The translations under genes were made by a program, and so were the position numbers. Source: Actinomyces gerencseriae DSM 6844 (GTDB lineage Bacteria > Actinomycetota > Actinomycetes > Actinomycetales > Actinomycetaceae). Taken from it: DNA of 64,000 nucleotides. Positions 10,718 through 19,929 of this stretch are shown piece by piece (position 1 is the stretch's first letter; every line of letters begins with the position of its first letter). The notes under the pieces are model-generated. The model was given only the letters and a program-made list of their open reading frames with translations, made no database searches and was not told the origin of the DNA. Where the stretch lies: NCBI RefSeq assembly GCF_000429265.1, contig NZ_AUBN01000006.1, positions 124,001 through 188,000 of the forward strand, read 5' to 3'.

Positions 10718-12408
10718 GCCGCCCACCCTCCCACTGCCGCGCAGGCGCGAGGCAGATGGTCCGTCAGGTCGAGGGCCGCCAGCGGATGCCCGGGCGGGCG
10801 GGCGCCGGCGCCCGAGGCGAGCTCGGCGGCGACCGCGTGGAGGCGCACGGCCAGTGCGGCGCGGGCCGGCGCATCGACGGCGTCCATGGCGTCGACGGCG
10901 TCGACGGCGGACCAGCCGCGCTCGGCCTCGACTCGCGCGGCGGCCAGCACGGTGCCGAGGATCCCCGCCAGCACATCACCGCTGCCGGCGGTGGCCAGCC
11001 ATCCGGGTCCGGCCTCCACCGACAGCAGACGCGGCGCAGCGCGCGCGGAGTCCGAGGCGGGAGCGTCCGCTGAGGCGGGAACCGCGATCAGCGTCGGCGC
11101 GCCCTTGAGCAGGACCGTCCCGCCCGTCAACCGGGCCAGGTCACGGGCGCATGCGGCCGGCGCGGCCTCGACCTCGGCGCGGTCGATCGGCATGCCCAGG
11201 GTCGCCAGAAGGGCGGCGGCCTCCCCGGCGTGCGGCGTCAGCACGTGCACGGGCGAGCAGCGCGCTCCTGTCCGCAGGCGCTCCGCGAGCATGGGAAGGG
11301 CCCCGGCGTCGATCACGGCGGGCTGGGGCGACCGCGACGCGGGGGACGCGGGGGACGCCGTCGGGGCCGGGTCGCCCCGCCCGTCCAGCGCCTCCGCCAG
11401 AACGGCGTCGAGCTCGGCGCCGCGCACGACATCGGCCGGGTCGATGCCGGGCCCGATGACGCGCGCCTGGCAGCGGCCGGGCGCGAGAACGACCTCGGGA
11501 CGTCGGGCCAGGACCAGGTCCTCGACGCGCTGCGGTGCGCTCAGGCGGACCATTCCGGCACCGGATCGAACGGCCGCCGAGGCGGCCAGGACGGCGGCCC
11601 CCGGGTAGGCGCGGCTGCCGGTCCACAGGCCGACGACGCCACGGGTGTACTTGTGGTCGGTGCTGCCGGGAACGCGCAGGAGGCGCCCGAGGTCGGCCTC
11701 AGCGGGGCGCACGGCCAGGACGGCGGCGTCGCCGGGGACGGGCAGGCCGAGATCGACCACCTCGACGCGTCCGCAGGCATCGGCCGCCGGCGGCAGCAGG
11801 TGGGCCCCCTTGAGACAGGTGAAGGTGACACTGAGGTCGGCCGCCAGAACGGGGCCGGTCATGGTGCCGTCATCCACGCCGGCGCCCGACGGAAGGTCGA
11901 CCGCCATGACTCGGAAGGGCCGCCGCTCCCGCCGCCCGGCGATCGCCAGGGGCGCCACCAGGGAGGCGGCGCGGGGGCGCAGCGGCCCGGCCGCGCCGAT
12001 ACCGGTCAGGCCATCGATGACCAGGGCGGTCCCGTCCGAGACGGCGCGCTCGCATGCCGCCACGGGCTCCGGGGCCGGGCTCACGCCGGCGCGCCGGGCC
12101 TCCTCCAGCGCATCCGTGTGGGGATGATCGGTGGCCAGCGCGGCGGTGACCACGCAGCCGCGTCGTGCCAGGAGGGCGCCCGCCAGCAGGGCGTCGCCGC
12201 CGTTGTGGCCTCCCCCGACGAGGAGGAGCACGCCGCGGCCGGTCACCCGGCTCGCGGCGCTGCGCAGCTCGCGCACGGCCGCGAGCGCGAGGGCGTGCGC
12301 GGCGCGGCGCATGTAGCGGTCCGTGCGAGCGGTCAGGTCGCGCTCGGCCCGGGCGACGGCCTCGGCGCGGTAGGCGGTGGTCGGGCAGAGGGTGGGCGCG
12401 GTGGTCAC
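10714..12408 (-). CDS. nnrD: Bifunctional NAD(P)H-hydrate repair enzyme
   Basis: Repairs hydrated NAD(P)H. The N-terminal epimerase (YjeF_N) domain interconverts R and S hydrates; its GGGHNGGDAL nucleotide-binding motif is at about 65-75. The C-terminal domain (about 255 onward) is the ADP-dependent (S)-NAD(P)H-hydrate dehydratase, a ribokinase-like fold with TPHAGE and AGSGDVLAGI, the latter holding the catalytic aspartate. Length 564 fits the fused form. A short VDAVDAMDAVDA repeat near residue 510 comes from tandem GTCGACGCC-like units. It is first in the run leading to rimI and is probably transcribed from the 12409-12549 gap. Confidence 0.93.
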   Translation of the reverse strand: MTTAPTLCPTTAYRAEAVARAERDLTARTDRYMRRAAHALALAAVRELRSAASRVTGRGVLLLVGGGHNGGDALLAGALLARRGCVVTAALATDHPHTDALEEARRAGVSPAPEPVAACERAVSDGTALVIDGLTGIGAAGPLRPRAASLVAPLAIAGRRERRPFRVMAVDLPSGAGVDDGTMTGPVLAADLSVTFTCLKGAHLLPPAADACGRVEVVDLGLPVPGDAAVLAVRPAEADLGRLLRVPGSTDHKYTRGVVGLWTGSRAYPGAAVLAASAAVRSGAGMVRLSAPQRVEDLVLARRPEVVLAPGRCQARVIGPGIDPADVVRGAELDAVLAEALDGRGDPAPTASPASPASRSPQPAVIDAGALPMLAERLRTGARCSPVHVLTPHAGEAAALLATLGMPIDRAEVEAAPAACARDLARLTGGTVLLKGAPTLIAVPASADAPASDSARAAPRLLSVEAGPGWLATAGSGDVLAGILGTVLAAARVEAERGWSAVDAVDAMDAVDAPARAALAVRLHAVAAELASGAGARPPGHPLAALDLTDHLPRACAAVGGWAA

Positions 12409-12549
12409 GGCCCCATGGTGTCACCGGGCGACGCCTCCGTGCGGCCCTACGCGCCCGACCCGGCTGTGGGATGCCGCAATCTCGTGATCTCGGCGCGGAC
12501 CTCGCCCGGGTCGGCGGGGAGGCCGGCGGACAGCCGGATCGGGCACGGC

Positions 12550-12580
12550 GGGGAGGCCGGGCCCCGGATCCGGGCTCCCC
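12550..12580 (-). terminator. Terminator hairpin downstream of glmS
   Basis: GGGGAG (12550-12555) pairs with CTCCCC (12575-12580), and CCGG (12557-12560) with CCGG (12570-12573), leaving a 9-base loop. It starts about 30 bases after the glmS stop. There is no T-run, so it would act as a GC-only hairpin. Confidence 0.5.
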
Positions 12581-12609
12581 GGAGGCCGCACCGCCCCGCC
12601 CGCTCCGCA

Positions 12610-14505
12610 TCACTCCACGGTGACGGACTTGGCCAGGTTGCGCGGCTGGTCGACGTCCAGGCCCTTGGCCTCGGCCAGAGCGGCGGCGAAGATCTGCAGC
12701 GGGACGACCGTGAGCAGCGGCCACATGAGCGTCGGGGTCGCCGGAACGCGGATGACGTGGTCCGCGAAGGGAGTGACCGCCTCGTCCCCCTCCTCTGCGA
12801 TGACGATGGTGCGGGCGCCGCGGGCGCGGACCTCCTGGATGTTGGAGATCACCTTGTCGTGGAGGACGGGGCGACGCGGGGTGGGCACGATGACGAAGAC
12901 CGGCAGACCGTCCTCCACCAGGGCGATGGGGCCGTGCTTGAGCTCGCCGGCGGCGAAGCCCTCGGCGTGGACGTAGGCGAGCTCCTTGAGCTTGAGCGCT
13001 CCCTCCAGAGCCACGGGGAAGCCCACGTGCCGCCCCAGGAAGAGGAAGGAGGCCCGGTCCGCCAGTCCCGCGCCGAGCTCCTCGACGTCCTCCTGCTGCT
13101 CGTCGAGGAGCCGCTGGATCTTGGCCGGCATCCGCCCGAGCTGGGCCAGGTAGTCGGCGACCTCGTCATGCCACTTGTTGCCGCGCAGCTGAGCCAGGTA
13201 GAGGCCCAGCAGGTAGCAGGCGGTGATCTGGGCGAGGAAGGCCTTGGTGGAGGCCACCGCGACCTCCGGTCCGGCGTGCGTGTACAGGACGGCGTCGGCC
13301 TCGCGCGCGATGGTGGAGCCGTAGGTGTTGACGATGGCCAGCACGCGCGAGCCCTGCTCCCGGGCGTGGCGCACGGCCTGGATGGTGTCCATGGTCTCGC
13401 CGGACTGGGAGATGGCGACGATGAGGGTCTTCTCGCCCACGATGGGGTCGCGGTAGCGGAACTCGTGGGCGAGCTCGATCTCGACGGGGATGCGGCACCA
13501 GTGCTCGATGGCGTACTTGGCGACGTGCCCGGCGTAGGCGGCGGTGCCGCAGGCGACGACGATGATCTTGTCGACGCTGCGCAGCACCGGGGCATCGATG
13601 CGCATCTCGTCCAGGATCAGGTCGCCCGCCTCGTTCACGCGCCCGCGCAGGGTGTCGGCCACGGCGGTGGGCTGCTCGTGGATCTCCTTGTCCATGAAGG
13701 TCCTGTAGCCGCCCTTGACGGCGGCCGAGGCGTCCCACGAGACCTCCCAGGTGGCCGGCCGGACGACCGCGCCATCGGCGTCCCACACGGTGACGGCCTC
13801 GTCGGTGAGCAGGAGGACCTGGTCGTCATCGACCTCGGCCGCGCGCCTGGTGAAGGCGACGAAGGCGGCCACGTCCGAGCCCAGGAAGTTCTCCCCCTCG
13901 CCCAGACCGACGACCAGGGGGCTGGAGCGACGGGCGGCGACGATCGCGCCGGGGGCCAGCTCCGTCACGGCCAGGAGCGCGAAGGCGCCCTCAAGGCGGG
14001 CGGTGACCGCGCGCATGGACTCCACCAGGAGCGCGGAGACCCGGGCCTCGTCGATGTCCTCGCCGGCGGAGGCGAGGCGCGCGGAGAGGTCGAGATCGAG
14101 CAGCTGGGCGACGACCTCGGTGTCCGTGGCGGAGAGCAGCTCGCGGCCCGCCTCCTCCACCTCGGCCCGCAGAGCGCGGAAGTTCTCGATGATGCCGTTG
14201 TGGACGACGGCGACGCTGCCCGCCCGGTGCGGGTGGGCGTTGACCGTCGTAGGACCGCCGTGAGTCGCCCAGCGCGTGTGGCCGATGCCGGCGACCGCGG
14301 GGTGCGGTGGAGCGGCCGTCAGCGCCTCGCGCAGATTGTCGAGCTTGCCCGCGGCCTTGACGACGTCGAGTCCGCCCGGTCCCACGAGGGCGACGCCGGC
14401 GGAATCGTAGCCGCGGTACTCCAGGCGGCCCAGCCCGTCCATGAGGACGGTCAGCGAGCGCTCGGACGGGGGCAGGGGGCCGACGTGGCCGACAATTCCA
14501 CACAT
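12610..14505 (-). CDS. glmS: Glutamine--fructose-6-phosphate aminotransferase
   Basis: First step of UDP-GlcNAc synthesis: fructose-6-phosphate plus glutamine gives glucosamine-6-phosphate. The protein has 631 residues. The nucleophilic cysteine follows the initiator Met (MCGIVGHVG), and the class II glutaminase domain fills the first half. Two SIS domains follow, with the sugar-phosphate motif SQSGETMDT, ending in the typical DQPRNLAKSVTVE. No Shine-Dalgarno sequence precedes the ATG; CATCAT four bases upstream could be the -10 of a leaderless transcript. It is divergent from coaA, and glmM of the same pathway lies about 7 kb away. Confidence 0.97.
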   Translation of the reverse strand: MCGIVGHVGPLPPSERSLTVLMDGLGRLEYRGYDSAGVALVGPGGLDVVKAAGKLDNLREALTAAPPHPAVAGIGHTRWATHGGPTTVNAHPHRAGSVAVVHNGIIENFRALRAEVEEAGRELLSATDTEVVAQLLDLDLSARLASAGEDIDEARVSALLVESMRAVTARLEGAFALLAVTELAPGAIVAARRSSPLVVGLGEGENFLGSDVAAFVAFTRRAAEVDDDQVLLLTDEAVTVWDADGAVVRPATWEVSWDASAAVKGGYRTFMDKEIHEQPTAVADTLRGRVNEAGDLILDEMRIDAPVLRSVDKIIVVACGTAAYAGHVAKYAIEHWCRIPVEIELAHEFRYRDPIVGEKTLIVAISQSGETMDTIQAVRHAREQGSRVLAIVNTYGSTIAREADAVLYTHAGPEVAVASTKAFLAQITACYLLGLYLAQLRGNKWHDEVADYLAQLGRMPAKIQRLLDEQQEDVEELGAGLADRASFLFLGRHVGFPVALEGALKLKELAYVHAEGFAAGELKHGPIALVEDGLPVFVIVPTPRRPVLHDKVISNIQEVRARGARTIVIAEEGDEAVTPFADHVIRVPATPTLMWPLLTVVPLQIFAAALAEAKGLDVDQPRNLAKSVTVE

Positions 14506-14648
14506 GGGGATGATGGAATCACGGTCATTCCTTCAAGACAACGGGTCACCTCCCGCATCACGTGAGACCTGCGGCATCCCCGGGGCCGCGACGCCCGCGC
14601 ACGCAGGTCGGGAGTACGGCGTTCGCGCGGATGAGTCAGACTTGACCG

Positions 14649-15608
14649 GTGAGCTCCGCCCCGTCGCCCTATATCGAGTTCGGCCGCGACCAGTGGCGCG
14701 CCCTGGCGTCGACCACTCCTCTGCCGCTGACCCAGGCGGACGTCGAGAAGCTGCGCGGCTTGGGCGACCCGATCGACCTGACGGAGGTCGACGTCGTCTA
14801 CCGGCCCCTGACCGCGCTGCTGGAGGACTACATCGACACCGCCCGCGAACGGGCCCGGCGCATCTCCGACTTCCTGGGGGTCGCCCCGTGCCCGACGCCC
14901 TTCGTCATCGCGGTGGCCGGCTCGGTGGCGGTGGGCAAATCGACGACGGCCCGTCTCATCGCCCACCTGCTGGCCCGCTTCCCCCAGACCCCGCGAGTGT
15001 CGCTGGTGACCACCGACGGCTTCCTGCTGCCCAACGCCGCGCTGGAGGAGCGCGGGCTCACCGCCCGCAAGGGCTTCCCGGAGTCCTACGATCGCCGGGC
15101 CCTGCTCGACTTCGTCGCCGCGGTCAAGTCGGGGGCGGAGAGGGTCTCGGCCCCGGTGTACTCGCACACCGTCTACGACATCGTGCCCGACCGTTCGATC
15201 GTCGTGGAGCGTCCCGACGTCCTGGTCCTGGAGGGGCTCAACGTGCTCCAGCCGGCTCCTCGCCGACGCCACGGGCCCGAGGCGTCCCAGGGATCCTCAG
15301 CGCTGGCGGTCAGCGACTTCATCGACTTCTCGATCTACGTCGACGCCGACCCCGCCGACATCCGCCGCTGGTACCTCGATCGCTTCCTGACCCTCAAGCG
15401 CACAGCCTTCACCGACCCCGACTCCTTCTTCCAACGCTTCGCAGCCATCCCCGACGACATCGCCCTGACAGCCGCCGCAGAGGTCTGGGAGAGCGTGAAC
15501 CTGGTGAATCTGCGGGAGAACATCGCCCCCACCCTGGGACGAGCCACGCTGGTCCTGCGCAAGGACGCGGAGCACCGCATGCACCGGGTCCTGCTGCGCA
15601 AGGCCTGA
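14649..15608 (+). CDS. coaA: Type I pantothenate kinase
   Basis: ATP-dependent phosphorylation of pantothenate, the first and regulated step of CoA synthesis; 319 residues. Walker A is GSVAVGKST at 91-99; VTTDGFLLPN, SYDRRALL and DVLVLEGLNVLQ are family hallmarks. The GTG start is followed by the conserved YIEFGRDQWR. No ribosome-binding site is visible before it, so a leaderless message is possible. A diverged copy of its last 88 codons lies at 19390-19653. A GC hairpin at 15639-15662 follows the gene. Confidence 0.96.
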   Translation: MSSAPSPYIEFGRDQWRALASTTPLPLTQADVEKLRGLGDPIDLTEVDVVYRPLTALLEDYIDTARERARRISDFLGVAPCPTPFVIAVAGSVAVGKSTTARLIAHLLARFPQTPRVSLVTTDGFLLPNAALEERGLTARKGFPESYDRRALLDFVAAVKSGAERVSAPVYSHTVYDIVPDRSIVVERPDVLVLEGLNVLQPAPRRRHGPEASQGSSALAVSDFIDFSIYVDADPADIRRWYLDRFLTLKRTAFTDPDSFFQRFAAIPDDIALTAAAEVWESVNLVNLRENIAPTLGRATLVLRKDAEHRMHRVLLRKA

Positions 15609-15638
15609 GCGCGCGGGACCGGTCTCGCGCAGGAGCCC

Positions 15639-15662
15639 CGGGCCTCCGCCGCGCAAGGCCCG
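15639..15662 (+). terminator. Weak terminator candidate after coaA
   Basis: CGGGCCT (15639-15645) pairs with AGGCCCG (15656-15662) across a 10-base loop, 30 bases after the coaA stop. It lacks a T-run. Confidence 0.35.
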
Positions 15663-15742
15663 AGGCGTACCGGCCCGCGGGCTTCGGTGCACCCGTCCCA
15701 CTGCGCGGACGGGAAACATATCCGCATCGACGATTACTCTTC

Positions 15743-15748
15743 TAGGCT
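15743..15748 (+). promoter_or_regulatory. Candidate -10 of the pntAB promoter
   Basis: TAGGCT preceded by an AT-richer stretch (15716-15742) unlike the surrounding GC-rich sequence, 76 bases upstream of pntA. No clear -35 is visible. Confidence 0.35.
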
Positions 15749-15824
15749 TCTCCCCAGTACCCGCCGTCGGCCCGAGGCCGCAGGCGGCACTGCCCCGGCC
15801 GTACCGTGAGATTGAGGAGTCGTC

Positions 15825-17372
15825 GTGCGTCTTGGAGTCCCATGTGAGCGCCCCGACCAGGCACTGGTCGCCGCCACCCCGCAGACCGTCGAGAGACTCG
15901 TGCGCCTCGGATACGACGTGCTCGTCGAGCGCGGCGCCGGACGCGCGGCGAGGTTCCTCGACTCCGCCTACGAGGAGGCCGGCGCTCGGCTCACCGACGA
16001 CGCGGAGGTCTGGGGCTGCGAGCTGGTCCTGGGCGTCGACGCCCCCGAGGCCGAGCGCCTCGACCGGCTGGGCGACGGCGCGACCCTCATCGCCAGGCTC
16101 GATCCGGCTCGTCAGCCGGAGCTCGTGGAGTCCCTGCGCGCCCGTGGCGTCACGGCCCTGGCGCTGGACGCCGTGCCCCGCATCTCCCGGGCGCAGGCCA
16201 TGGACGTGCTGTCCTCCCAGGCCAACCTCGCCGGGTACCGCGCCGTCATCGAGGCCGCCGCGCACTTCGGCCGCCTCCTGACCGGTCAGGTCACCGCGGC
16301 CGGGAGGTTCCCGCCCGCCACCGTCTACGTCATCGGCGCGGGCGTCGCCGGGCTCGCGGCCATCGGAACCGCGCACTCCCTGGGCGCCATCGTCCGGGGC
16401 ACCGACGTGCGGCCGGAGGTCGCCGATCAGGTGCGGTCGATGGGCGCGGAGTTCGTCGCGGTCCCCACCGCCCAGGAGATCTCCTCCGACGGCTACGCCC
16501 AGGAGATGGCCGCCGACCAGGCCGCCCTGGCAGCGGCCCTCTATGCCGAGCAGGCGGCCCGGTCCGACCTCGTCATCACGACCGCCAACATCCCCGGGCG
16601 GCGCGCACCGGTGCTGCTGGACCGCGCCGCCATCGAGGCGATGCGTCCCGGCTCGGTCATCGTGGACATGGCCGCCGCCAACGGCGGCAACACCGAGCTG
16701 ACGGTTCCCGGTGAGGTGGTCGTCACCGAGGGCGGGGTGACGATCGTGGGTCGCACGGATCTCGCGGCCCGTCTGCCCTCCCAGGCCTCCCAGCTCTACG
16801 GTCAGAACCTCGTCAACCTCCTGACCCTCATGACGCCCGAGAGGGACGGCGAGCTCTCACTCGACCTGGAGGACCGGATCATCCGCACGATCACCGTGTG
16901 CCACAGCGGTGAGCTGATGTGGCCGCCACCACCGGTCACCGTCTCAGCGGCACCGACGGCCAAGGCCGGGCCCTCGACCGAGGAGCTCGCCCGGATCGAG
17001 GCCGATGCCGCTGCCGCCCAGACCCGCTCGCGGCGCAACCGCATGGTCGGCCTGGCCGCGGCCACGCTGGCGGGAGCCGCCCTGGTCCTGGTCAGCCCGG
17101 CGGCGGTGACAAGCCACTACATCGTCCTCGTGCTGTCGGTCATTCTCGGCTTCCACGTCATCTCCAACGTGACGCCGGCACTCCACACACCGCTCATGAG
17201 CGTCACCAACGCGATCTCCGGCATCATCCTGCTGGGTGCGATCTCCCAGGTGGGCAGCTCCAACCCGTTCATCAGCGCCGTGGCCTTCGTGGCCGTCGTA
17301 CTGTCCACTGTCAACGTCTTCGGCGGCTTCGCGGTCACCCACCGCATGCTCGCCATGTTCAGGAAGGACTGA
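15825..17372 (+). CDS. pntA: NAD(P) transhydrogenase subunit alpha
   Basis: Alpha subunit of the membrane proton-pumping transhydrogenase, which moves hydride from NADH to NADP+ using the proton gradient; 515 residues. The N-terminal NAD(H) domain I has the alanine-dehydrogenase-like fold with [13 protein letters not shown] at 171-183 and [12 protein letters not shown] basic linker (about 405) is followed by four membrane helices (domain II part). This is the undivided E. coli-like alpha chain, not the split PntAa/PntAb. The GTG at 15825 has TGAGGAG upstream. It is followed 4 bases later by pntB. Confidence 0.95.
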   Translation: MRLGVPCERPDQALVAATPQTVERLVRLGYDVLVERGAGRAARFLDSAYEEAGARLTDDAEVWGCELVLGVDAPEAERLDRLGDGATLIARLDPARQPELVESLRARGVTALALDAVPRISRAQAMDVLSSQANLAGYRAVIEAAAHFGRLLTGQVTAAGRFPPATVYVIGAGVAGLAAIGTAHSLGAIVRGTDVRPEVADQVRSMGAEFVAVPTAQEISSDGYAQEMAADQAALAAALYAEQAARSDLVITTANIPGRRAPVLLDRAAIEAMRPGSVIVDMAAANGGNTELTVPGEVVVTEGGVTIVGRTDLAARLPSQASQLYGQNLVNLLTLMTPERDGELSLDLEDRIIRTITVCHSGELMWPPPPVTVSAAPTAKAGPSTEELARIEADAAAAQTRSRRNRMVGLAAATLAGAALVLVSPAAVTSHYIVLVLSVILGFHVISNVTPALHTPLMSVTNAISGIILLGAISQVGSSNPFISAVAFVAVVLSTVNVFGGFAVTHRMLAMFRKD

Positions 17373-17376
17373 GACG

Positions 17377-18864
17377 ATGCTCTGCGCACCTGTTGCGTCC
17401 CTGCCCACCGGGCCGGTCCCCACCGCCGCCGACGCCGTCGCCCCGGGGACCCTGTCCCCTGCCGTGGCGCTGGCCTACATCCTGGCCGCGATCTTGTTCA
17501 TCATGGCCGCAACCGGACTGTCCAAGCACGAGACCGCGGTAGCCGGCAACATCGCCGGAGCGTGCGGCATGGTGGTGGCCGTGGCCGCCGCCATCGGCCT
17601 GGTCCTGACCTCGGACCCCGGCCGAGGAGCGCTGACAACGGCGATCCTCATCATCCTGGCCCTGAGCATCGGCGCCGTCGTGGGGATGGTCTTCGCCAAC
17701 CGGGTCGCCATGACCGGCATGCCCCAGCTCATCGCCGTCTTCAACGGCCTGGTGGGCCTGGCGGCCGTCGTCGTGGGCTACAACTCCTACATCGCCCCCG
17801 ACGCCCTGTCGGAGTCCCTGGGCGCCTTCCACTTCGGTGAGGTCTTCCTCGGCGTGTTCGTGGGTGCGGTGACCTTCACCGGATCAGTCATGGCGGCCCT
17901 CAAGCTGGCGGGCAGGATCCCCGGGCGCCCCATCACGCTGCCCGGGCGCAACCTGCTCAATCTCGCCGCACTGCTCGTGTCCCTGGGCCTCATGGTGGCT
18001 TTCGCGCTCCTTCCCGAGGGCTCGCCGGCGGCCTGGACCTGCCTGGTGGTCATGACGGTCATAGCCCTGGCCCTGGGCGTGCACCTGGTGGCGGCCATCG
18101 GCGGCGGGGACATGCCGGTGGTGGTGTCCATCATGAACTCCTACTCGGGCTGGGCCTCCACCTTCACCGGCTTCATGGTCAACAACGACCTTCTCATCAT
18201 CACCGGCACCCTCGTGGGCTCCTCGGGCGCCTACCTGTCCTACCTCATGTGCCAGGCGATGAACCGCTCCTTCATGTCGGTGCTGCTGGGCGGATTCGGC
18301 ACCGAGGGCTCCTCGGCGCCTCCGGAGGGCGCCCAGGAGGGCACCATCGAGTCCACCGATGTCTCCGCCGTCGCAAACCTGCTCCAGGGCGCCCGTCGCG
18401 TCGTCATCACCCCCGGCTACGGCATGGCGGTGGCCCAGGCGCAGTACCCGGTGGCCACCCTGGCGGAGATGCTGCGCAAGGAGGGCATCGACGTCGCCTT
18501 CGGCATCCACCCGGTTGCCGGACGCCTTCCGGGCCATATGAACGTGCTGCTGGCCGAGGCCGACGTCCCCTATGACATCGTCCTGGAGATGGACGAGGTC
18601 AACGATGACCTGGGCGACGTCGACGTCGTGCTCGTCATCGGCGCCAACGACACGGTCAACCCGGCGGCCCAGGAGCCCGGGAGCCCCATCGCCGGCATGC
18701 CGGTGCTGCGCGTGTGGGAGTCCCGCCACGTCGTGGTCTTCAAGCGGTCCATGGCCACCGGCTACGCCGGCGTCCAGAACCCGCTGTTCTTCAAGGACAA
18801 CACGTCCATGCTCTTCGGCGACGCCAAGGACACCGTCGAGGGCATCATCCGCGCCCTGGACTAG
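17377..18864 (+). CDS. pntB: NAD(P) transhydrogenase subunit beta
   Basis: Beta subunit, 495 residues. The N-terminal two thirds holds about nine membrane helices of the proton channel. The C-terminal domain III binds NADP(H) ([39 protein letters not shown], and the terminal [16 protein letters not shown] segment). The ATG at 17377 was chosen because it follows the pntA stop by 4 bases with GGAAGG upstream; longer in-frame starts lie inside pntA. It would supply NADPH for reductive biosynthesis. Confidence 0.95.
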   Translation: MLCAPVASLPTGPVPTAADAVAPGTLSPAVALAYILAAILFIMAATGLSKHETAVAGNIAGACGMVVAVAAAIGLVLTSDPGRGALTTAILIILALSIGAVVGMVFANRVAMTGMPQLIAVFNGLVGLAAVVVGYNSYIAPDALSESLGAFHFGEVFLGVFVGAVTFTGSVMAALKLAGRIPGRPITLPGRNLLNLAALLVSLGLMVAFALLPEGSPAAWTCLVVMTVIALALGVHLVAAIGGGDMPVVVSIMNSYSGWASTFTGFMVNNDLLIITGTLVGSSGAYLSYLMCQAMNRSFMSVLLGGFGTEGSSAPPEGAQEGTIESTDVSAVANLLQGARRVVITPGYGMAVAQAQYPVATLAEMLRKEGIDVAFGIHPVAGRLPGHMNVLLAEADVPYDIVLEMDEVNDDLGDVDVVLVIGANDTVNPAAQEPGSPIAGMPVLRVWESRHVVVFKRSMATGYAGVQNPLFFKDNTSMLFGDAKDTVEGIIRALD

Positions 18865-19092
18865 GCCCCGTTGCGAAAGGCATGGGGGCGGTCGGGGTGG
18901 CGCCCGGGGCGGGGCCGCAGGCGCTGCTGCGGACCGCCCTCGCGCGTCGGGTCCCCGCCACCACATGACTATGGTGCGCATCGCACGACCGCGAGGGCCG
19001 CGAACGGCCCCGCCCAGGCGCCCGAGCACCGACCCGAACGCCTCTGCGCCCCCAAGGGACCGGTATCCCGAAGCCGGGCACCGGCACCTTCG

Positions 19093-19398
19093 GACGATGC
19101 GCGGTCCCGGCACGTCCGCGGCCCCGGAGTCCACGAGGTGACTGATGCAGCGCTGGTCGGCGACGATCTCACCCTCGACGACCCTCCCCACGCCGGCCCC
19201 GGTGAGCAGGTCACCGATACAGCCCGGGAGACCCTCGATCCGATCCTCCACGGAGTCCTCGAGCTTGTGGCCGCCGCGGGCGAAGAACTCGATGCCGTTG
19301 TCCTGAAAGGGGTTGTGGGACGCGGAGATCATGACGCCCAGGTCGATGCCCACCCCGGCCGTCGGGTGGGCGATGGCCGGGGTGGGCGGGACGCCGAC
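19093..19398 (-). pseudogene. glmM remnant, inverted relative to intact glmM
   Basis: An uninterrupted minus-strand reading frame aligns with GlmM residues 82-183, from GVLPTPAIAH to LRIV. By hand, 76 of 102 residues are identical, including the phosphoserine motif [12 protein letters not shown]. There is no start, no stop in phase with the homology, and neither the first 81 residues nor the sugar-binding and C-terminal domains are present, so it cannot be a working enzyme. The intact glmM is at 21579-22940 on the other strand. The right end meets a coaA remnant at a shared ACGCCGAC. The sequence is too diverged to be a recent copy of the local gene. Confidence 0.85.
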
Positions 19399-19653
19399 CC
19401 CGAGGATATTCGACGCCGGCACCTCGTCCGGTTCCTCACGCTCAAGCCCATCGCGTTCGAAGAGCCGGGCTCCTACTTCCAGCGCTACGCGACGATCCGC
19501 GATGGCATCGCCGTAACCGCCGCCGAGGTCCGGGAGGGCGTGAACCTGGTGAATCTGCGGGAGAGCATCGCCCCGACTCGCGAGCGGGCCACCCTGGCAC
19601 TGCGCGAGGACGCCCGGCACCGCATGCGCCGGGTCCTGCTGCGCAAGGCCTGA
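19390..19653 (+). pseudogene. coaA 3'-end remnant
   Basis: Encodes a match to CoaA residues 232-319 up to the natural stop (ends RVLLRKA). By hand, 63 of 87 aligned residues are identical, with one codon deleted. It lacks the P-loop and substrate-binding parts, so it is non-functional. It begins within ACGCCGAC (19391-19398), which also belongs to the inverted glmM remnant on its left. The intact coaA is at 14649-15608 on the same strand. A continuous frame runs into it from 18871, but the upstream part has no protein-like features. Confidence 0.85.
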
Positions 19654-19916
19654 GTTCTCGCCGGATTCCCACCGGTCTTCGAGAGAGCGCAACCGGGATA
19701 CGACCGGGTGCCGGCGGATCGTTCCCGCCCCGATCCGCACCCCATGATTCCCGCGCCCAGTCATCTGCAATACCGCGGCATTCCCCCGGAATCGACGATC
19801 ATCGCAGCCCGACGCCATCAACGGCGAACGCATGGGAGAATCCCGAAATTTCCTGGAATCGATCAGCCAACGGCGCGCCCCGAGCCGGTGAGCGCCGATA
19901 TGCGATCAGTATGTGA

Positions 19917-19922
19917 CATTAT
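19917..19922 (+). promoter_or_regulatory. Candidate -10 for the flavin reductase-like gene
   Basis: CATTAT, 7 bases before the ATG at 19930, in an AT-richer stretch with no ribosome-binding site. This suggests a leaderless transcript. Confidence 0.35.
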
Positions 19923-19929
19923 CGGCGTC

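Larger units (their letters stand above)
18865..19929. other. Gene-free stretch with remnants and a promoter
   Basis: No intact gene is supported here. 18865-19092 is GC-rich filler with a small hairpin, GGGCCG-CGAA-CGGCCC at 18995-19010, that might end pntAB transcription, and an inverted repeat GTGCG-CAT-CGCAC just before it. 19093-19653 carries the glmM and coaA remnants. 19654-19929 is visibly more AT-rich and appears to hold the promoter of the next gene. Confidence 0.6.

Noticed and set aside
10868-10905. Short GTCGACGGC-type tandem repeat considered as a minisatellite or CRISPR-like element
   Set aside because: It is coding sequence within nnrD, only a few units long, with no spacers.
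11230-14565. Plus-strand open frame of 1111 codons opposite nnrD and glmS
   Set aside because: Antisense to two well-supported enzymes; Gly/Ala/Asp/His-rich without domain motifs, a normal by-product of GC-rich codon use.
14506-14648. glmS ribozyme/riboswitch upstream of glmS
   Set aside because: Too little space, no pseudoknot-like core, and the class is not expected in Actinobacteria.
18871-19653. 260-codon plus-strand frame ending in the coaA remnant
   Set aside because: Only the last 87 codons match CoaA; the upstream part is the reverse strand of the glmM fragment and filler.
17884-19833. Long minus-strand frame covering the glmM remnant
   Set aside because: Only residues about 146-247 resemble a protein; the rest is antisense to pntB or the coaA remnant. 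Annotated as a pseudogene fragment instead.
18865-19929. Search for a transposon or phage integration to explain the scar
   Set aside because: No transposase, integrase, terminal inverted repeats or tRNA-like attachment sequence could be found.
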